Assembly: GCA_028023455.1 (NCBI GenBank)
Contig: JAQFVV010000003.1
Location: 2,770,925-2,834,924 of the forward strand
From: Epiperipatus broadwayi
Taxonomy: Eukaryota > Onychophora > Udeonychophora > Euonychophora > Peripatidae
Direction: 5' to 3'
Length of the DNA stretch: 64,000 bases
How positions within the stretch are numbered: position 1 is the stretch's first letter; the number at the start of each line of letters is the position of its first letter. Shown here piece after piece: positions 14,251 through 24,590 of this stretch. The notes under the pieces were generated by a model. The model made no database searches. It was given only the letters and a program-made list of their open reading frames with translations, and had not been told where the DNA came from. Made by a program: the position numbers and the translations under genes.

Positions 14251-14356
14251 GTTTAATGCAGTAGTATAATGGCAGACTTTGGAGTACAAGGCTCAGACAC
14301 TATACTAGCTTCGTGAATTTCAATACTCAAACTTCTTATAAACTCTATGCAAAAAA
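14251..14356 (+). mobile_element. tRNA-like SINE, family S2, copy 2
   Basis: GTTTAATGCAGTAGTATAAT forms the A-box-like head and ACTCAAACTTCTTATAAACT the conserved tail, followed by a short A-run. It lies about 150 bp after copy 1 in the same orientation. Confidence 0.6.
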
Positions 14357-15063
14357 GACATTCGATTATTTATTTATTTATGGATAGTACATGCTCTTGA
14401 TCTAAAATATCCAAATTCATCTTGTTTTGATAATCTTCCAGTTTTTCTTACTTTAATAATCTTTTGATGTTAGTGTGTAGTTGGCCCATTTTTACCTTTA
14501 TCATATCCATGTTTGCTTAGTTCATCAGCTTCCCATTTCAGGTTTCAGTTATGATCTTGCAGTTTTGAATTTTTCTTTCTCACAAAACTACTTCAGCAAC
14601 CAAATGTTTAAATTGTTTAAATACAGTTGTGTTATCCATAACTCTCTCTCAATTATATATTGAGTGCTTTCAGATTTAAAGGTGTTACCTTTAGCCACTG
14701 TAGCTCTACTTTTATTTGTCATAGTAAAAATGTATGGTTGCTTTCTTCTGTGAAATTTGAAGTGATGTTTATCTGTTGACATAGGCGTGATACTTTCGTT
14801 AATATGACCTTGCATCATAGAATATCATTAATAAGAATACCTATTATACAAACATTTCTATTATCTATAAAAAAAAAATAAAAAAAATTTAAATGATCAC
14901 CTTTTAGAATAAAGAAATAAGTTTATACCCACATTTACAAACAAAATGAAAAGAAAAACATTTAATAAATACCTATAAATAAATAATTTTAATAGTAATA
15001 AGCGAACTTTTTTTCCTCTATCTTAGAAGAGTTTGTTTCCAATGAGGGAATAAAAGATCTAAT
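14357..15063. other. AT-rich stretch without recognised features
   Basis: Chance frames at 14481 (plus) and 14588 (minus) overlap each other and show no domain. I see nothing else. Confidence 0.5.
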
Positions 15064-15181
15064 CTTTTTTTTTTTTTTAAGTGTCATAGCATCGGCCGGG
15101 ACGCGAACCCGCAACCCGGGCAACTGCCTGCAAGTGCAAGGCAGTCGCGCTGACCTCTCTACTACCAAATGCAAGACTATC
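15064..15181 (-). mobile_element. tRNA-derived SINE, family S1, copy 1
   Basis: On the minus strand it has an A-box-like TGGTAGTAGAGAGG (15154-15167) and a near-consensus B box GGTTCGCGTCC (15099-15109), followed by CGGCCGATGCTATGACACTT and an oligo-A tail (the T-run at 15066-15078). Its high GC stands out sharply from the flanks. The head does not fold into a full tRNA because the ends do not pair as an acceptor stem, so it is a SINE rather than a tRNA gene. A second copy at 24.49 kb shares the B box, the GATRCTATGACA block and the A tail. Confidence 0.85.
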
Positions 15182-16302
15182 TGAATTCACAAATCTGAAG
15201 AGATTCGGAAACCAAGAATTTTGGATTAATGGTGCTTTATCCATATTAATAATGAAATATTAAAAACATAAACAAAGAAAAGATGCAAAGCAAAATAAAA
15301 GTACTATATGGAAAAAGTATAAATTCTCCTTATAAAGACAGAAAAAATGAAATTCATATTTTAGAACAAAATGTTTTTAACACTAACTAGTTATGAACTC
15401 AAGAACTTTATTATTTAAAATACAGCAATTTTTAGAAAATATTTCTTTGATTATTGTTGATTGTCTTAGTTTATTTTCAGTTATGTTGGATTACATTCAA
15501 ATATCAGACTTTCAAGCTAAACACGGCGCTAGATAAAATAATTGCTTAGTTATGTTGCATGTAAATGTTGAACAATCTGCTGAAAAGTGTAAATTTGATA
15601 ATTACAAAAAAAATTTTACAAACAAATAGATAATATAAAAATACTGTATATATACTTCATATAAATGATTTCGCCTGCTTACTCTTTTAAATATTTTTTA
15701 AAAAAAATTATTTTTTTTAATCTGTAAAGGCTTCTTCACTTTGAAATATTAATTTGTTTCTATTATCAATACAGTTCATTAGAAAAGTATTTCAGTTCAT
15801 TTCTTGAACTAACATCATGCAATATTCCCATCAATCTTTATTCTTTGTATTTTCTCTCTGTTTTTGAAATAAACGAGTGCTTTAGAATCAATTAAGCTAC
15901 AAAGGTAGTTATAGTGATAAACTAATGGATCGGCAGTCTATAACAGATAATATTATGACAGCGTTGCGTGTGTGCGGGCGTAAATTAATGTTTATTTAAA
16001 ACCATGCTGTAAAAGTTTCATTAATAAGGAATAAAAATTCCTTTTGCCAATTTTTGCTTTGAAAAAGTTATCAAATATTTTTTAACAAAATATTATACAT
16101 GTAATTAGTATTGAGACGCTTAACTACATGCATAGCGATTTAAGAATTTAGAATACAAAGTTTGATTGTTTGATTAATAGATGGTGTGTATTTGTTTATT
16201 ATATTAACTTTGTCTTGGTTAACTTATTCAAAACTTAGTACAAAATGTTAAATATTGAGAATCTGTTTAAATTATATAAAATTATAATTTATTGTTTGTA
16301 GA
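15182..16302. other. AT-rich stretch without recognised features
   Basis: I see no repeat boundary, RNA gene or conserved frame. Confidence 0.5.
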
Positions 16303-16425
16303 AAGTGCTAAGAGAGTAAAAGTAAATGGAGATTATTTAAGTCATCTACATTTTCCGGATGACGTTATTGTTTCAGCAAACAACGCTATAGAGCTTCAGA
16401 AAATGTCGCAAGAATTGCTTTGAAC
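16303..16425 (+). pseudogene. Short scrap of RTE reverse transcriptase around the catalytic box
   Basis: The plus strand reads VKVNGDYLSHLHFPDDV and then ANNAIELQKMSQELL. This aligns residue by residue with copy C at 53.6 kb (VNGDYLSHLDFADDV, ANNASELQEMLQEL). The catalytic FADD has become FPDD. Only about 40 codons survive. The right end abuts the foldback arm starting near 16426. Orientation is opposite to the other three RTE copies. Confidence 0.85.
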
Positions 16426-16735
16426 GTTCCATCATCAGATTTTCAATGAAATGGATGGCTGAAGAGTTGTGGGTTGGAGTAGTTTGAAGCCTGTCCATTA
16501 AAGTATGAAGATTGGCTATCTTAATATAAAGCTGAGCACTGATTATATATGTGTGTGGAGATAGTAATCTGAACCAACTGATGATTGCTGGTTTAGCATG
16601 AAATACATATATTTGGTGATTATTTATCTTTTCAACATGTGTGTGATTAGGTGGGTCAGCAATATGAGATGGCTTGGAGAGTTGAGAGTTGTGTGAAAGT
16701 CTGAGTTCAAATCTCTTATATTACATTATATATGT
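16426..16735. mobile_element. Foldback element arm (family F), single arm
   Basis: This stretch matches the right arm of the palindrome at 59.86-60.10 kb over most of its length. Shared blocks are CATCATCAGATTTTCAAT, GTCCATTAAAGTATGAAGAT, ACTGATGATTGCTGGTTTAG and TGATTATTTATCTTTTCA. The inverted partner arm is absent. It has no coding potential. Confidence 0.8.
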
Positions 16736-16976
16736 GTAGGTGTGTTTATGCCTGTACAGTGTATTAATAGAGTTAAAGAAAAGTTATTTATGATTTTTTG
16801 TAATAACTCAAGTCATCAAATGTGATATTGTAAAATAAAAGTTGTAATATTAACATGATTTCATTAAAAATGTGTATGAGTATATAAAAATACTTTAAAT
16901 ATGTTAATTTATAAGGAAATCTCCTAAAATTGCAAATCAATTTGAACTCAAAAAAAAAGATGACATGTGAATTACT
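16736..16976. other. AT-rich spacer without recognised features
   Basis: Nothing is recognised here. Confidence 0.5.
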
Positions 16977-17078
16977 AAAATATTGTATTGCAAAATTGTT
17001 ATCAAGTGAAAAAGTGAGACTGCATTAAAATATTGTAACACAAAATTGTTATTAAGTGAAACAGGGAGACTGCATTGG
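16977..17078. repeat. Two-unit tandem duplication, 50-bp period
   Basis: AAAATATTGTATTGCAAAAT... at 16977 recurs 50 bp later as AAAATATTGTAACACAAAAT..., and both units end in GAGACTGCATT. The copies differ by scattered substitutions. Confidence 0.85.
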
Positions 17079-18184
17079 ATTTTTAATAGTGAACCACTCA
17101 TCAGAAATTAGCTAAAATTTGATTGTGTATAAAATTCGTGTGTTACAAATACTATTTTATTCAATTAAATATTATTGAAATCAAAATGTAGATTCAAAAT
17201 TAGGTATTATTAAGTGAATTTTGGTTTATAAATAGTTTTTCCTCACTTTAATGCTTAATTTAACATAATCTTGAAATTTAAGAATTAACCTTTTAATGAA
17301 TTATTTCTTTATCAAAGCTCACTCTATTACAGAGTAACTGGTTTCATATTAAATTTGGAAAAGAGATAAAAAAAATTGTATATGGCATAAGGATTTTAAA
17401 ATATATTTTATTTCATTTCATTCCATTTCAGCAATAAACCAAGATCTTATTTAGAAAAAATGAACTATTTCACATTAAATTTGGCAACTTTTCATAAAAA
17501 ATATTGTCATCTTACTTTCCACTATAATGGAAAATTCTGCTATTTAATCTTGTTGTTTTCAAATCTGTCTTTTTATTAGTTAAAAACAAAAGTACCCTTG
17601 TGATGTTTTGGTATTATTGGTTTTGTAGTGAGATCGATAGTCTCATTACATTCAACACAATAGGTATGTAATCTTAATAATGTGTGCATATATATTTAAA
17701 GCATAAAAAAAAAAAATCCAGACGAAAGTTCAAGTGTAGAATGACTATATTGATTAATGAAATAATAATATTTTAATGATATTTTAAATAATATAGAAAT
17801 GAATAATACTAATTAGTTGGGATTTATAACTCACCTTTACTTTAAATTTCGTATATATAAGTTAAAGTCTATTTCTTTCCTATTAAATGTACTTTATCTA
17901 TCTTTATATTCTATTTTACAGTAAACCGTGACTTCATAATATTTTTAATTTGTTGTTATTATTTAAATTCCAATTTTGAATTTCCATTTGATTTTTTAAT
18001 TATGGTTAAAGAATAAAAAAAATTTTTAAATTTAAAACCCAGTATCTTTGAGATATCTCGATATTTTTTAAAAAATTAAGTAGTGCAATTATTTATTCCT
18101 TGACCGTGACAATAAAACGTCGCGTGATAAAAAAGTTTATATAATAGTTTCAATGTGATGTGATGCACTGTGACTTCTTCTTAT
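17079..18184. other. AT-rich stretch without recognised features
   Basis: I see no conserved frame or repeat. The part after about 18060 may hold the 3' untranslated end of the LINE relic to its right. Confidence 0.4.
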
Positions 18185-19558
18185 ACGAAGTCAGGAATCT
18201 CCCAGCAACTATGTCCAGAAAAACCTGTTAACCACTTTATCTTCCCTTTCCATTCCCCACCCTAAGTTTTCCCATATCGTGCTCCATCCCATTTTCACAA
18301 CATAATTTTTGTCAACTCCATGGCTTTTATATCTAAATCCCCCTTATCTTTTCCCAAACCCAACATAAAAATCAATAACCCATTTTCTGTATAATCACTT
18401 TCTTTATATTTATTCTTCCATAACTTTATTTTTTATATCCTTTCTACTTTCAGGCATTTACATTCAATTAACAAATACCTAATATTTTCTATGCCTTCGT
18501 TACCGAACTTACAGACTAAATCACCCACATTTTTCCATTAAGTGTATAATCCCTTTTTGGTAAAGATCATATTTAAGCCTTAAACAGTAAACTACTTTCC
18601 TATCATAAAATAACTCGCATCCAATATTCCATTTACATTTATATAAATTTAAACTCTTTTTACTCTCCATATTAGTTCTCCATCTCTCCAACTCCCTATT
18701 CTTTATTAATGCATCTATTCTTCTATCCCATTCCTTACCATGATAACACTTAACAATTCTCCTAACACAATCATCCCACTTTTTGAACAAGTATACTATC
18801 ATAAATTCTTTATCCAAATCTTCTGCACACTGCATTACCTTTCTCACTCATCTTGTTGCTTGCCCTTTACTTGTAATCCAATTAAATACTATTTTGGCTA
18901 TTCTTTTATTAACCATAAACTGCAATCTACCGAATATTTTCATTTTGCTTTTTGCATCCCTCATACAAAAACTTGACCATCTCATTTCTTCTTGAATAGA
19001 CTCTTTTTCCATCCACATATCTGGATCTAATGCATGTCTTCTTATTTCTCTTTGTACTTTTTCCAAGTAATCTAATACTCCTTTACTAACACATAATGCA
19101 TTGTTACCATATGTTAACCCTGCTACTGCCACTCCCTTCCATACAATTCTAGCTATATTATATTTATTATATGAAAACACTTAATTTCTTTATCAATCCT
19201 TTTTTTTTCTTTGCTTCATTTATCAATTTTTTCTCCCATTCATCCAAACAGTTTCTCTGATTACTTAATACAATTCCCAAATAGTTATATCTATTCACCA
19301 CACTTAACTTTATATCCCCCAATAAAAATTCTTTGTCTTCTCTTTCCCCAGTATTAATCTTCATTATTTTGATTTTTCTTCACTAAACTTAATTACCATC
19401 TCTTTATTCACTCTTGCACATGTCCTCAGTATAACTTCCATATCTTCCCTTCTTTCTGCACATAAACGGCATCATCTGCAAATAAAAGACCTCTTAATGT
19501 ATTTACTCCCTTGCCACCTATTAATGATATCTCTATCCCTCTTCCTAATCTTTCTATT

Positions 19559-19605
<47 letters not shown>

Positions 19606-19870
19606 CTCTCAAATACAACAAAAACAAAATAGGTGACATTGATGTAGGGCATCCTTGCCTTATTCCCACCCCATTTTTAACTTTAACTGATTTTATATTC
19701 TCTAATTGATAATGTATAGTAATTATTTTTATATAATTTCTTAATAATAGCCACTAAAGCTCCATCCATTCTCAAATTTACTAAACTTACCCATAATCTA
19801 TTTCTATTTATTCTATCATACGCCAATGTCATCATTTATAAAAGTGCTTCCCTCTTTTTTTTAATCACAT
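18185..19870 (-). pseudogene. Non-LTR retrotransposon (LINE) reverse transcriptase relic, well preserved
   Basis: Read on the minus strand from 19870 down to 18185, the order is typical of a LINE ORF2. YDRINRNRLW (motif A region, about 19825) comes first, then VGIRQGCPTSMSPILF (motif B, about 19635-19672), GLLFADDAV (catalytic box; FADD at 19471-19482), YNYLGIVLSNQRN (about 19270-19310) and KVQREIRRHALDPD (about 19020-19060). A C-terminal Cys segment, CKFGNEGIENI, follows near 18490-18510 and resembles the Cys-rich end of many LINE proteins. Breaks are few: a frameshift near 19450, another near 19170-19180, a single in-frame TGA at 18848-18850, and an inserted GA/CT repeat at 19558-19601. No endonuclease domain is visible upstream, so the copy is probably 5'-truncated. 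The exact clade cannot be settled by eye. Confidence 0.88.
19558..19601. repeat. (CT)n microsatellite inside the LINE relic
   Basis: A run of alternating CT interrupts the RT coding region just after motif B. It translates as Glu-Arg repeats on the minus strand, which is not expected in any RT, so it is an expansion after insertion. Confidence 0.95.
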
Positions 19871-20689
19871 GACTTTCTCTTAACATTTTTAGAAATTTTA
19901 GTATTTGCATAAGATCTTTTAAAATTTTTAAATTGACTTTCTACTATTTACTTTTATAATTATTAATTACCCACTGCAAAGTAAATTCTTATGAAGAAAT
20001 TTTAGTACATCTAAAGATTACAAAAATTTACAGACAAAAATATTTTAGCCTATGGATTTACACATTAAGTAGGCTACATAATTCTGTTGCAGATGAATTG
20101 ATATTCTTAATCCATCTTTTGTGTGACTACCATTCATTAATTGTCTAATGGTTTATTAGCATCACTAGCACTACTATCAGTTTTATATTTTTTTGATATG
20201 ATTAGACTTTCATCTTGATTACTAAAATATTTTTTATTTGCCCTTTTTTTTTTTTTGATGCCAAAATTATTTACAAAGGGTGAAAGTGTGAATAAATTTT
20301 GGGTGGTGCACAGAATTCAAAAGGTTGAATGCCACTGATCTAATAGCATCATGTTTTTCTTGTATTATTACACTATCACTTTTAGTTTTTTAAAAATAAC
20401 TATAACATCATAGTGATATAAGAGGTTATCAAGTAGCATTATCAAGTAGCTTTAAATACTCTGTTGAAATCTGTTTGCCTCAGGGTAAAGAACTTTAACT
20501 GTGTGGAATAATCAAGCAACAATTATATTTATATAAAACTAAGATTTTACTTAATTAAGTATTTAAAAAAGGTACATGAAATTTAATGTGTACGTTCAAA
20601 AAGAGTTACCTTTAAAACATATACAGTATACACTAAAAGGTAAAATAATAAAAATATATGTGATATTTAATTATAAAGTTTAGAAATTA
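19871..20689. other. AT-rich stretch with a possible hAT end
   Basis: CAAAAGGTTGAATGCCACTG at 20318-20337 reads on the minus strand as a hAT-like terminus (CAGTGGCATTCAACC). I could not find a matching left end, so no element is called. Otherwise I see nothing. Confidence 0.35.
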
Positions 20690-20900
20690 AACTGAGAGAC
20701 TGCAAAACTCTCAAGTGCTTATGACTATTAACATCCAATCAAATCGCAAGCACTGAGACAGAGAATTTGACAAGAAAAGGGTGGTTCCACCCTCTTCTTT
20801 ACTTGTCTTTCTATATATCCAAGTCAGTCTAAAGTACTTAGATCTGAAAGTGTGAATCTTAAATATCTTCACACTCAACTCACTGAGTTCAAATTACAAA
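20690..20900. repeat. Hairpin family H2, single arm plus shared terminal block
   Basis: The first 117 bp, from ATTAAACTGAGAGACTGC to CTTCTTTACTTGTC, repeat one arm of the hairpin at 20953-21233. From about 20807 it continues into a different tail containing AGTGTGAATCTTAAATATC then TTCACACTCAACTCACT. That tail resembles the terminal block of the palindrome family at 1.6-2.4 kb (AGTGTGAAGCTTAAATACC then TTCACATTTAATCCACT). Confidence 0.7.
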
Positions 20901-20952
20901 CATACAGTGTGAAATCTTTCAATTTACTACGCAGTAGTTTTTCGATGTATGT

Positions 20953-21233
20953 AAATAATATTTATTTTATAAAGCGCAGACGATATTGAAATTAAACTGA
21001 GAGACTGCAAAACTCTCAAGCACTTATGACTATTAACATCCAATCAGATCACAAGCACTGAGACAGAGAATTTGACAAGAAAAGAGTGGTTCCACCCTCT
21101 TCTTTACTTGTCAAATTCTCTGTCTCAGTGCTTGCGATCTGATTGGATGTTAATAGTCATAAGCACCTGAGAGTTTTGCAGTCTCTCAGTTTAATTTCAA
21201 TACTGTCTGCACTTTATAAAATAAATATTATTT
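20953..21233. mobile_element. Long hairpin element with almost no loop (family H2)
   Basis: Arms 20953-21089 and 21092-21233 are near-perfect inverse copies. The turn is GTGG-TT-CCAC, leaving only two unpaired bases. A few indels separate the arms near the turn. It has no coding frame. The arm carries CCAATCAGATC, similar to a block in the palindrome at 1.6-2.4 kb. It is probably a foldback or MITE-like element, and no target duplication is evident. Confidence 0.85.
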
Positions 21234-22090
21234 ATAAAGTTTAGTTAAAATAATATGTATGATGTCTAAGAATTAATACTGAAAGAATATAGGGAATTAC
21301 TTAATAGTATACAAAAAGTTAAAAGAAAAGATTCATTGATAAAATAATTTTAAGTAGGATTTATTCTATAAATAGAGTTTAAGCAAATTAAAGAAGAAAA
21401 ATATTATTATTTATATATAGAATGCTTTCATTAAAAACACATCTTCAATGTTTCAATACAATGAGGACCACACCACTTCTATCTAGTGGCCTCAAGTTTT
21501 TTTTAATTAAAAATAAACTGTCAAAACAAGAAATACTGATAATATGATTTGCATTGAGTTTTATTTATGGAAAATTTATAATGGGTGGGGGGGGGCAGGC
21601 TTTTAAAACACAAGAATTTTAAAAACAATGATGATAACTACAACTATTGTAAAAATGATAGACAAAAGAAATATATTCTTAGAGTAATAACCATATTGCA
21701 GAAAAGAGGTAGTGTTTCAGAGCATATAAAAAAGTAAGATAGAAGTGAATTATCTCAAAATGATGATATAATAATCATACATAAATCTATTGTAATGATA
21801 AAATAACTTAAAAGACATTAAAAACAGTAAACAGTTAAAATAATTGTTAAATAGCAAAGAAGATACAACATTACAAAAATGGATTAAATTTTAAAAAGTA
21901 GAGTGAATGATTAAACATTTGATAGGGTAGTAGTAGCATAAAAGTTGAAGAATCTTTTTTGAAAATTTTTCACTGAAGCAGAATTAATAGAGGAGAGAAT
22001 GAAATAGAATATATATCAAGAAAGATCCCAAGTGCAAAAATAGTCATAATGATAATAATAATTGAATGATTTATTGTTATAGAGTTCAGA
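21234..22090. other. AT-rich stretch without recognised features
   Basis: There is a run of nine G at about 21587-21595 and nothing else. The Penelope-like relic may begin slightly earlier than called, but no motif is visible here. Confidence 0.45.
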
Positions 22091-23240
22091 ATAAGTTTGA
22101 ATAACAGAACTGATAGATTCCTAAGCACTTTGTGGAGTCAATTGAGATTGTGAAAGTAAACAGAAATGACCTCTTGGTAAATTTTGATGTGACAAGTTTA
22201 ATCACAAATGTAGATTTGATGAAACATTGCCTATTGTAAAAAGAAAATTAAATGAAAATAATAGTTTACAATTTTAGAACAACTCTTCCTAGTGATTATA
22301 TAATGAAATTCTTAATATTTTACATAATAATGTGTTTTCAATACTATACAGAATTCTTTCAACAAAATCAAAATATGGCTATGTGTTTACTATTATCGTT
22401 TCTGATCAGCAATATTTATATGGAAAGGTTAATCACAACTACTAGTATGACTCATCTGCACTAAAAGTCTGTCTTTATTCTGATGGCAATGTATTCGTTA
22501 CTTAGATTCTCAGTGAAACACTATTAAAACATTCTGACACATATCAATAATTATATCTTCTTTAATTAAAATTCATAATAGAATTAAAATAAACTTCGGC
22601 ATTTTTAGACGTTCTTAGGACAAGACTATCTTGTCTCAAAATCAAAACTATTATTTACAGAAAACCCACACACATGGGAAAATTTTTATATCATAACAGA
22701 AACACACAAAAAAGGAATTATACTATCCCTAGAAATCAGAATAAGAAAGTCCATCATAGAACAAACTCTCATGAAAAATGTTTAATCTTTAGCTACCATT
22801 AAAAAAATCTTAAAGAAACAACAAAAAGAAACATAATATATTATCATTTTTAATCAGACATATTAGAAATATCAACTAGAGTAAAGAAAATTGGCAATCA
22901 ATATAATACCAGAACAGTTTACCAAAATGATAACTTAATGCAGGAATTTCTAATCTTACAAAATGTAAAAATGAAATACTCCAAAATAAGAACTATCCAT
23001 ATGAAATTCTGTCGGAATATGGAAGGGTATATATCAGTGAAACTAGTTGCTCCATAAAAAAAATTATAAAAAAATAGTGATTAAAAAACAAATATGTGTT
23101 TAAAGTAGCAGATCATGTGTATGACTATAAATAAATATATGTTCAATTAGGAAAAAAATAAAGAATATTAAGCATAGAGAAAAAAAAAAAAAAAAGAAAA
23201 TGTAATAAAACATATCATGTGATGATGGCAAATAACCCTG
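22091..23240 (+). pseudogene. Penelope-like element relic: reverse transcriptase and GIY-YIG endonuclease
   Basis: The plus strand shows, in order: DLLVNFDVTSLITNV (22168-22212, the RT motif normally written LVSFDVVSLFTNV); CFQYYTEFFQQNQNMAM and then NIYMERL (about 22342-22430, corresponding to FxYxxQxxGxAMGSPLSP...NLYME); and FLDVLRTR...YRKPTHMGKF (22602-22690, the conserved FLDLxI...YRKPTHT block). The GIY-YIG-like YGRVYISETS lies at 23018-23047, followed by VADHVYDYK near 23108-23133. These motifs and their order are characteristic of Penelope-like elements with a C-terminal GIY-YIG domain. At least two frameshifts and several stops break it, and the RT YVDD box is not recognisable. No terminal repeats are seen. 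The left end is uncertain. Confidence 0.85.
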
Positions 23241-23578
23241 TAAGTCAATCTAGTATGATAATTCAAAGAGAAAAAAGGATGATCCTCAACTGATAAGTAT
23301 ATAAAATTTCTATTGCCTTAGACAGAATAAACCTACTGAGTAGAGCTTAAAATTCAACATTTTATGAATCTATAAATTGATTAATTAGGCTGCCATTTGT
23401 GAAGTAGTAACATATGAAAAAGAATAAAATAAAACCATTCAAAACGTTTTTATTAACCTATGTATTTATATTAATAGTTGAATGTAATTGAAAAAATACA
23501 AATAAGGTTTGAATTTTTCTAAAATATTTAATAATTCAACCTGATGAAGAAAATAGTCAAACATATTATTACAAGTAC
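23241..23578. other. AT-rich spacer without recognised features
   Basis: It may include the decayed 3' end of the Penelope-like element, but I see no motif. Confidence 0.4.
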
Positions 23579-23586
23579 ACTGCTAC

Positions 23587-23772
23587 CAGGCCCGGATTTT
23601 CCTATAAGCTAACTAGGTTTCAGCCTAGGGCCTCAAGATCAAGAGGGGCCTACCAATAACAACATGTTTCATTTAACATATTGATATATATCATAGTAAT
23701 GATGTATATGGGAGGTGAAAGGGCCTCATAAGTGGAATAGCCTAGGCCTCTTTTCATCTAAATCTGGCCCTG
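23587..23772. mobile_element. hAT-type MITE, 186 bp, with 8-bp target duplication
   Basis: The ends are CAGGCCCGGATTT on the left and, inverted, CAGGGCCAGATTT on the right. The element is flanked by exact copies of ACTGCTAC (23579-23586 and 23773-23780). An 8-bp target duplication with CAG-starting inverted ends is the hAT superfamily signature. The core is too short to code. It is GC-richer than the flanks, and the clean target duplication suggests a fairly late insertion. Confidence 0.92.
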
Positions 23773-23780
23773 ACTGCTAC

Positions 23781-24489
23781 CATTACAAATCTTCAAATAA
23801 TCATAATATATATTTTAAAGTTTTTTTAGTTTTTATTAGTGTACTTTTCATCTCAACTCTACCTTATGACAACCATTTATAAGCACAGAAAATCAGTCCA
23901 ACCTTTCCCATTGTGCATGCATTTTGGAATCTCACTTTTCTGATTAATTAAACGTAAATACTTGGAATAAACTTAACTTCATATATATATATTGTAACCT
24001 ATTAATTGCACTTGCTTCTGAGGGAAATTAATATTGTTTTATTTATAAAAAATTTACATTTTTGTGTAGTACCATCAATTTAGAAATCTAGATAATGGTA
24101 TACAAGTCTTATAGTGAAACAAAATGTAGGTATTTAAGTCATATATAAGCGTAAGTTATAAAAAAAAGTTGAGATAATATGTTAATTTATGCTTCAACAA
24201 TAATTAAATCAAGTAATAAAATTTGTTAATGCTAAAATAAGTTAATCTATACTCTATAATATTATCAGTCAAAATTAAAATTAAGTATATATTGTTGATT
24301 AAATAGTAATTATTAAGGCAAATTGTATCTTATTCTATCATTTAAATATATAGAATTTTATAACATTCAAAATGTTATCACAAACATTTTAATTAATTGA
24401 AGGCAGTATTACTTTAAATGTGTATACAAATATATATATATGCCCTGAATGATTTAAAAAATAAATCATTTTACTTTCTTGTTCAAAAT
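23781..24489. other. AT-rich spacer without recognised features
   Basis: A TATATATATATTGTAACC motif occurs near 23980-23998. I see nothing else. Confidence 0.5.
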
Positions 24490-24590
24490 TGATTTAGAAG
24501 TCAGCGCAGTTGCCTTGCAAGCAAGCAGTTTGTTGCAGACGGTTGTTGCGGTTCGCCTTCCGGTCGATACTATGACATATGGGAAAAAAA
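24490..24590 (+). mobile_element. tRNA-derived SINE, family S1, copy 2
   Basis: GTCAGCGCAGTTGCCTTGCA and then GGTTCGCCTTCCGGTCGATA, CTATGACATATGGG and an A-run match the minus-strand copy at 15.1 kb. The B box GGTTCGCCTTC is near consensus. The A-box region is degraded. Confidence 0.8.

Noticed and set aside
14588-14818. 76-codon minus-strand frame as a gene
   Set aside because: It overlaps an opposite-strand frame of similar length, has no domain, and base composition does not differ from surroundings.
15064-15181. Functional tRNA gene
   Set aside because: The B box is good and the A box fair, but no acceptor stem pairs and an A-tail follows. A related copy exists at 24.5 kb, so it is a SINE.
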